A stretch of DNA of 64,000 bases from Furcasterigmium furcatum (Eukaryota > Ascomycota > Sordariomycetes > Glomerellales > Plectosphaerellaceae), in contig BCIA01000005.1 in NCBI GenBank assembly GCA_001599815.1, positions 2,211,088-2,275,087 of the forward strand, written 5' to 3'. This document shows, one piece after another, positions 59,402 to 64,000 of this stretch. Under the pieces are notes generated by a model. The model did not search any database. It saw nothing but the letters and a program-made list of their open reading frames with translations, and had not been told where the DNA came from. How positions within the stretch are numbered: the stretch's first letter is position 1; the number at the start of each line of letters is the position of its first letter. The translations under genes and the position numbers were made by a program.

Positions 59402-60598
59402 TCATTTCGCGAAGAACCCCTTCTTCGCCTTGGTCGCCGCGCGGCCGCGCACGAGGAGATCCCGCTTCGCGTTGGCGCTGGCCTTGCTGCCGCGCGGGGC
59501 CAGGCGGTCGTCGCGCTTCTTCGCCGCGGCGCGGTAGAGCGTGGACCCGACGACACGGTCCGGGGCCGGCGCGGCGGCGCGGCGGGACTCGCGGGTGGCC
59601 TGGCGGTCGGCGGTGGTGAGCTTCCGGGCCTTCCTGGGGCGGGTGCCGGCCGCCGCGTCTCCTGCCTCGTCGGCGTCGTCTTCGTCGTCCTCGGAGTCGG
59701 AGGCGAGATAGGACTCAGGGAGGAGCGCGGGGAGGGAGGGGGGCGTGGCGTTGGGGTGGGATTTGCGGAAGGCGGCTGCGGATTCGAGGTGGAGCTGGGT
59801 GCGAGGGGTGATTTCGTCGAGGTCGTTCATGGGGGTGTCTGAGTCCTGGGACGGGGATGCGGCCGCGGCGCCGGGGGTGGCGGGTGGTTTGCGGGAGTTG
59901 GCCTGGGATTGCAGGCGGGCGGTGCGTTCTTGACGCTTGCGCTTCTGGGCTTTTGCTTGGCTGGAGGTGTGTGTGTTAGTGAGGGGTGCTTCATGATGAG
60001 ATGACGGAGCTTACTCGGCGATGGCCTTGCTCGCGGCTTTGGCGGACTGGATTGCCTGGGCGGCTGCTTTGGAGGTCGAGACGGCCTCGGGAGCGTCGTC
60101 CGAATCCGAGTCGCCGTCTGACGAGGGCTCTGAGATGGAGGGGGCGATGGTGAGTTTCTCGCCCGTTGCGTCATCGCCGTCTTCTACCTCTGCGATATCG
60201 TCATCGTCACCGAATGTCTTTTTCGTGCCGGCGAAGACGCCGGGGTTGGGCTGGCTGCTAGGCTCCTCGATCTCAGGCACTGGTGCGGCCTGTTCCTCAC
60301 CGGTGATGGTGGGCTCCTCATCGTCAGGGACCGAGAGGACGTTGTCTTCGTCTGAGGCCGAGTGGGCCCTTATCTCGACCACGAAGGAGGAGTCTGCCGG
60401 CGGAGAGGTAGGGGCTTCTCCTGAGGGTGTGTCCTTCTCGGCGGCGGATTTGCCGGACTTTGCTCTCACGGGGAGTTTCCTCTGACGCTTGGGGGATTGC
60501 GTGGTGACGGGGGCTGGAGACTCGAGAACAGACGATCCGTCTATAGCATCTGCGCCATCGGACGTGCGCTTGCGCGTTTGGCGACGCGTGGTGACCAT
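59402..60598 (-). CDS. U3 snoRNA-associated protein 16 (Utp16/Bud21-like)
   Basis: Two exons (60598-60015, 59960-59402) give 380 residues. Nucleolar component of the SSU processome, which cuts the pre-18S rRNA. The N-terminus is basic (MVTTRRQTRKRTSDG), the middle is acidic with DDDDIAEVEDGDD and SDGDSDSDDAPEAVS, and a helical Lys/Ala-rich stretch (KAAAQAIQSAKAASKAI) follows, as in the fungal Utp16 family. The C-terminal part has LPALLPESYLASDSEDDED and ends basic (AATKAKKGFFAK). Little is structured; identity rests on the DAPEAVS block and the LPESYL motif. An open frame continues 86 codons upstream but has no ATG. Confidence 0.75.
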
Positions 60599-61292
60599 CC
60601 TGATGCTTGGGGGATCCTCCTCCTGGTCCGGGTGACCTGCTGAAGCACGGGTATCGTGGTGGGATACGACAGACGGTGTGTTATCTTCGCTGGGCTTGGG
60701 GGTGGAGCGAGTCTCTGAAGTCCTTGTCTCGTCTTGCGCCTTGGAAGCTGAGGATCCTATCTCGAGTGATTCCGGTGCGAGAGGCTTGCTTGATGAGCGC
60801 TCGCCGAGAGACTTGAGAGTGAGGTTTCTGGTGGGAACCCTGTGGTTATTCCCCAAAATAGAAATCCAGGTGTGTGGCTAGCCGTGTTAATGTGCCTCGG
60901 AGTTGAAGATGGAAATAAACCCGAACAACGAAAATAGGTAGAGTTGATATGTCGAGATGCAGTGGTCGCTTTTGGCGATGAAAGTTCTGGTGAAGTCAGA
61001 AAAATGTGAGGTGGAGCCGGAGCTCAGGGACTAAAGGGATGTGATTGGCCAATTTGCTCAGCTCAGCAGGCCAGTCACAGTGAGCTCAGTGCACCTAGGC
61101 CATCAACGGAACTTCTTCATATCTCCATCAACATCATTCTCACAGCGACAGCAACACGACCTTAATCCAGACTTCACGCTCGAATCACACTCTTCTCCAG
61201 CAGTCTTCTTCGTCCTTGGCCAAGAACGAAGCGCCCTCGGGCAGCTACCGCCCACCTCACCACCCCTGGAACATGGTTCCACCACTCTCAAC
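60599..61292. other. Divergent intergenic region, Utp16 / TPR-like gene
   Basis: 694 bp. The left 258 bp is open in the Utp16 frame without an ATG and is probably 5' leader. Nothing else recognised. Confidence 0.5.
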
Positions 61293-62484
61293 ATGAGCCT
61301 TCTTCGTCTCTCCCTCAACGCCGCAAGGGTGCAGTGTCGCACTCTGGCATGGCCGGCGCCAAGAGCTTACCAAGTTACTCGTTTATTGAGCGTTGCCAGT
61401 CCAGTCAGAAAGGGCCAAAAAATATTACGGAAGACTCCCACAGCCCGAAACCCCCGCCACGTTCCTTCGCGCACAGCACTCCTCTCGTTCAACTTGCGTC
61501 CCCGAGAAGCATTCGCATCTGCTGTGGCAAATAATCAGAATAAAAACCGAGGGATGTCACTCGAACGGTTCTACCTCATATACAGCGCATTTCATAAAGC
61601 CGCCGTGCGGGCCTGCCAGACGCACTCCCCGACCTGGGAGCAAGACTTCATGACTGGTACGTCTTGCCCAGATCTCCCCCGACGATCCCAGAGCAAAGAC
61701 CTGACGCTGCCCGTGCTTCAAAGAGAATGGGGTATCCATGCGCGAGCTGCAAGATGTCTGTCTCATTGCGAGCGCCGCCGTCCCAATAGGAGCACCGCAG
61801 GAGAAGTACCTGTCATATGTTCTTCTCGACACGAGTGGCGCGCTCGGGTGTAACTCTTCGACAATAACCCTCGGCGCTCAGATGATCCGCCCCCCGGGCT
61901 ATCAGCATATGACGGGGATGTTCCCTCGTGCTGATCAGCGCATACGCGAGCTGGCGCAACGCGAGGCCAGCCCCGACGCTGTCGGGATGATGGGCCTCAT
62001 CTGCGAAGACAAGGGCGACGAACAGCAGGCCGCCGTACTATTCCGGCGTTCGATGCAGCTCGGGGCGCAAAAGCGAGAGGAGAACGAGAAGGATGGGATT
62101 GCCGAAGAGAGGGAATGGACGTTGGAGGTTCCTTGCGCCATTGCCCTCAGCAGTATCCTTCAAAAAGAGGGCAACAAACCGGAGGCCCTCGCCCTGCTTC
62201 AGGGGGTGCTGAAGCATGATACGAGCAGTATATGCTTCGCCACTGCCAGTGCGATGGGCTTCAAGGGGCCATATGCTAGGGAGCTGCTGGTCAAGGCCGC
62301 GGCATCGGGAAGTGTTCAGGCGTTACGGGTCGCGGCCGACATGGAGATGCAGGCGCATAACGAGGCCAAAGCGAAGGGCGACGCTGAGGCTGCGGAGGAG
62401 CACCTTATCGACGCGCTGGAGTGGGCGCGGATCGCCGATGCGTGGAAGATGGACAACAAGGAGGAAGCCCTTCGGCATTTCTGA
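61293..62484 (+). CDS. Putative mitochondrial TPR/Sel1-like repeat protein, function unknown
   Basis: Two exons (61293-61656, 61724-62484) give 374 residues. The N-terminus (MSLLRLSLNAARVQCRTLAW, then Arg-rich up to about residue 60) is a good mitochondrial targeting sequence. The C-terminal half is helical with repeat-like spacing: SPDAVGMMGLICEDKGDEQQ, AAVLFRRSMQLG, ALSSILQKEGNKPEALALLQ, YARELLVKAAASGSVQALRV and EWARIADAWKMDNKEEAL, which resembles TPR or Sel1 units. The segment after the intron (LSYVLLDTSGALGCNSSTI) is less protein-like and may hide a further splice. I do not recognise the family; mitochondrial location is inferred. Confidence 0.68.
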
Positions 62485-62608
62485 GCTATCGAGCCGCCGT
62501 CGTCGGTCACGCGAGATCTGTCTCTTTGTACACAAATATGTACTGTATATATGTATACTATCGCGGGTCGGCGCAGGCCTCATGCTGCACGGGCAGGTAG
62601 CAGCACTC

Positions 62609-63104
62609 TCATAGCTTGAGTTTGGAGACGGCTCTATCATACCCAGTCCCCTGGGGGTTCAGGTTTATCATCTTGGAGCTCTCGACCGCGTCCCCCGACC
62701 TGATCAGCTTCATAATGGCAATGACCGGCGGTGATCTGCCGTGGAGTCTCAGAGCCTCAGCATTCTCATACCTGTCGGGCATTCACATCGTCATCAGTCC
62801 AGTCCAAGCCGGACGGCATTTACCGCAGTAAAGGGGACGACTTACGTCTCCCTCGCAACCAGGTCGTCCGAACCAGCATTGTTCTTCTGACGGTGGATGT
62901 AATAACGCGTCGTCCCCGGCTCATGGTCCCTAGCGTATTCTGCACAGGCGTTGAAGAGATCGATGAACTAACGAATGAACAGAAATGTCAGACTTTAGCG
63001 CACGATCTCGGGGATGGCGTCTCCGGGGTTTTCCATCTCACCAGCTGGTGCTTGCCCGGCTTGGGGGTGATCACGAAGATGAGGTCGATTGTTTCGTCGG
63101 CCAT
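62609..63104 (-). CDS. Small ABM-fold protein (antibiotic biosynthesis monooxygenase-like)
   Basis: Three exons (63104-63042, 62967-62846, 62771-62609), each too short to stand out alone, join to 115 residues with consensus borders (GTGAGA...GTTAG and GTAAGT...GACAG; both introns 74 bp) and a total length divisible by three. The order beta strand (DLIFVITPKPGKHQLFIDLF), helix (NACAEYARDHEPGTTRYYIH), acidic YENAEALRLHGRSPPVIAIM, and a C-terminal strand is typical of the ferredoxin-like ABM domain. Members include small monooxygenases, heme-degrading enzymes and proteins of unknown role; no function can be assigned. Convergent with the TPR-like gene, 124 bp apart. Confidence 0.72.
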
Positions 63105-63364
63105 CTTTCCGAGTGTCTGGCTGCTTGACCACTCTGAATCAGATGTTGTGATGATGATGGCTGGAGCCCGATGTACAAGTATCTACGTAATTACTCACTT
63201 TCCACAAACAAGCCATGAGATGGACTCAGGCGCGAGATGGAGAATCTGTCACAATGCAGGGGTCTCTCCTCCTGTGGCCCGCGGCCCGAGAGAGGAAACT
63301 TGGCTGCATTGTGCCATGTGAACATGCGGGGGCTGGTTGCGAACACTGAGAGCACATCCATCAC

Positions 63365-63606
63365 TCACATCTCCCTATCCACGTCCAACAGCGTAGCACC
63401 TAGAGCCGGACCAATGATGGCGGTCAAATCGCTGACGACTCCGACAAACCCGTTCTCGCTGAACGACCGAGCACAGTGATGGCTTCGCGGCAAGATGTCC
63501 GACCTTGCACCGAGATCCAACATCCCGAATGAGCCGCACTCTATCTTCTTTGCGTGTCTGGACCGGGCGACGATGGTCTCGAGACCCCCCAGTAGGACAG
63601 GATTGT
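63365..63606 (-). CDS. Possible last exon of an unrecognised minus-strand gene
   Basis: From an acceptor-like GGCAG (exon would begin at 63606) the minus strand is open through LLGGLETIVARSRHAKK, FGMLDLGARSDILPRS and NGFVGVVSDLTAIIGPALG to a stop at 63365-63367. Codon third positions and the regular hydrophobic pattern look like real protein, more so than the opposite strand. The upstream exons would lie at 63.6 kb to beyond the edge and I could not find a convincing donor. An ATG at 63523 could alternatively start a 52-residue protein. Family not recognised. Confidence 0.28.
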
Positions 63607-64000
63607 CTGCCGGCAGATTGGGCGGCAGTGTATGATCCCGTCAGGACGCGTCTGCGATCTGAACTTTCCGCACTACCGACGCTGGGCCGTCGCCCGTTGC
63701 GTGACCAGCAACGGGGCCACCGAGGGCTGAAGAGTCCCCCGGGTTGGGCTTTCTCCGGCGACAGGGCTGAGGGAGAGATGGACAGCAGAGTGCGAGATCC
63801 GACAACACCGCGAGCCGTCGAAGGCTCGGCGCCTCGCGGGCTCAGTTAGCTCGTCTGCAGCGACCCAAAGCATACGGATGGCCAGGTCGTGTGAGCTCCA
63901 TGTCGCCACCGGATGGCGGGCTGCTGGCCGCTGACTGCTGGCGTCTGGGGAGTTTTTAGGAGTTGTTAGGGGATGTAATGACGACACTTGGCGCCTCGAC
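63607..64000. other. Right edge, no supported gene
   Basis: 394 bp. Open frames are Arg/Ser-rich in all readings and not convincing. May contain an intron and further exons of the candidate gene to its left. Confidence 0.4.

Noticed and set aside
60599..60856. 86-codon in-frame extension upstream of Utp16
   Set aside because: No ATG in the extension or in the 160 bp beyond it; the basic MVTTRRQ start agrees with the family.
1..64000. tRNA genes, CRISPR arrays, bacterial operon signals
   Set aside because: No B-box-like GGTTCGANTCC with a matching fold was seen, no spaced direct repeats, and the intron-bearing genes are clearly eukaryotic.

Overview
The window is nuclear DNA of a filamentous ascomycete, most likely a Sordariomycete. 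Genes sit on both strands, carry short introns (about 46-150 bp, one of 485 bp) with GTRNGT...YAG borders, and include single-copy eukaryotic housekeeping genes (CCT theta, eL43, PHF5A, mL46, a P4-ATPase) beside fungus-specific families (HET domain, a RING-PH-VWA scaffold, YAT permease, P450). There are no operons, no prokaryotic signals, no tRNA or rRNA genes that I can see, and no intact transposon. Exon joins were worked out by hand. In every complete multi-exon model the summed exon length is a multiple of three.

Layout. 1-2.5 kb: a secreted large-subunit catalase (minus, runs off the left edge) with eight introns, one of them GC-AG, and a 10-nt micro-exon. 5.1-9.3 kb: a Drs2-type flippase (minus). 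10.5-11.9 kb: a DSD1-like D-serine dehydratase (plus). 13.7-15.5 kb: an amino acid permease (plus). 15.8-19.4 kb: a frameshifted, degenerate kinase-like gene and a HET-domain gene (both minus). 19.8-24.4 kb: CRIPT, an epoxide hydrolase, and a pinin-domain gene head to head with PHF5A. 25-28.6 kb: a Pex26-like peroxin and mitochondrial ribosomal protein mL46. 29.6-31.6 kb: a RING-PHD protein with a second GC-AG intron. 34.5-35.3 kb: ribosomal protein eL43. 36-39.7 kb: a saccharopine-dehydrogenase-like oxidoreductase and an Rmd1/DUF155 protein. 40.2-44 kb: an Nhp10-like HMG protein head to head with CCT8. 44.5-46.3 kb: a cytochrome P450. 46.3-54.7 kb: about 8.5 kb with no gene I can support. 54.8-58.5 kb: a RING-PH-VWA protein of the Ste5/Far1 scaffold type. 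59.4-60.6 kb: Utp16. 61.3-62.5 kb: a putative mitochondrial TPR/Sel1-like protein. 62.6-63.1 kb: a small three-exon ABM-fold gene. The right edge may hold the last exon of another minus-strand gene.

The region is mostly conserved housekeeping DNA with no metabolic gene cluster. Gene expression and protein biogenesis are over-represented: pinin, PHF5A and CRIPT within 5 kb, plus eL43, mL46, Utp16, CCT8, Nhp10 and the RING-PHD protein. The accessory parts are the HET/kinase-like pair, the P450 and the gene-poor stretch to its right. The observations most worth a second look are the 10-nt catalase exon, two GC-AG introns out of 47 modelled, the frameshifted pseudokinase beside the HET gene, a near-perfect 32-nt inverted repeat between convergent genes, an open frame through the eL43 intron, and the 8.5-kb gene-poor interval. 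I did not find a clearly new multi-gene system.
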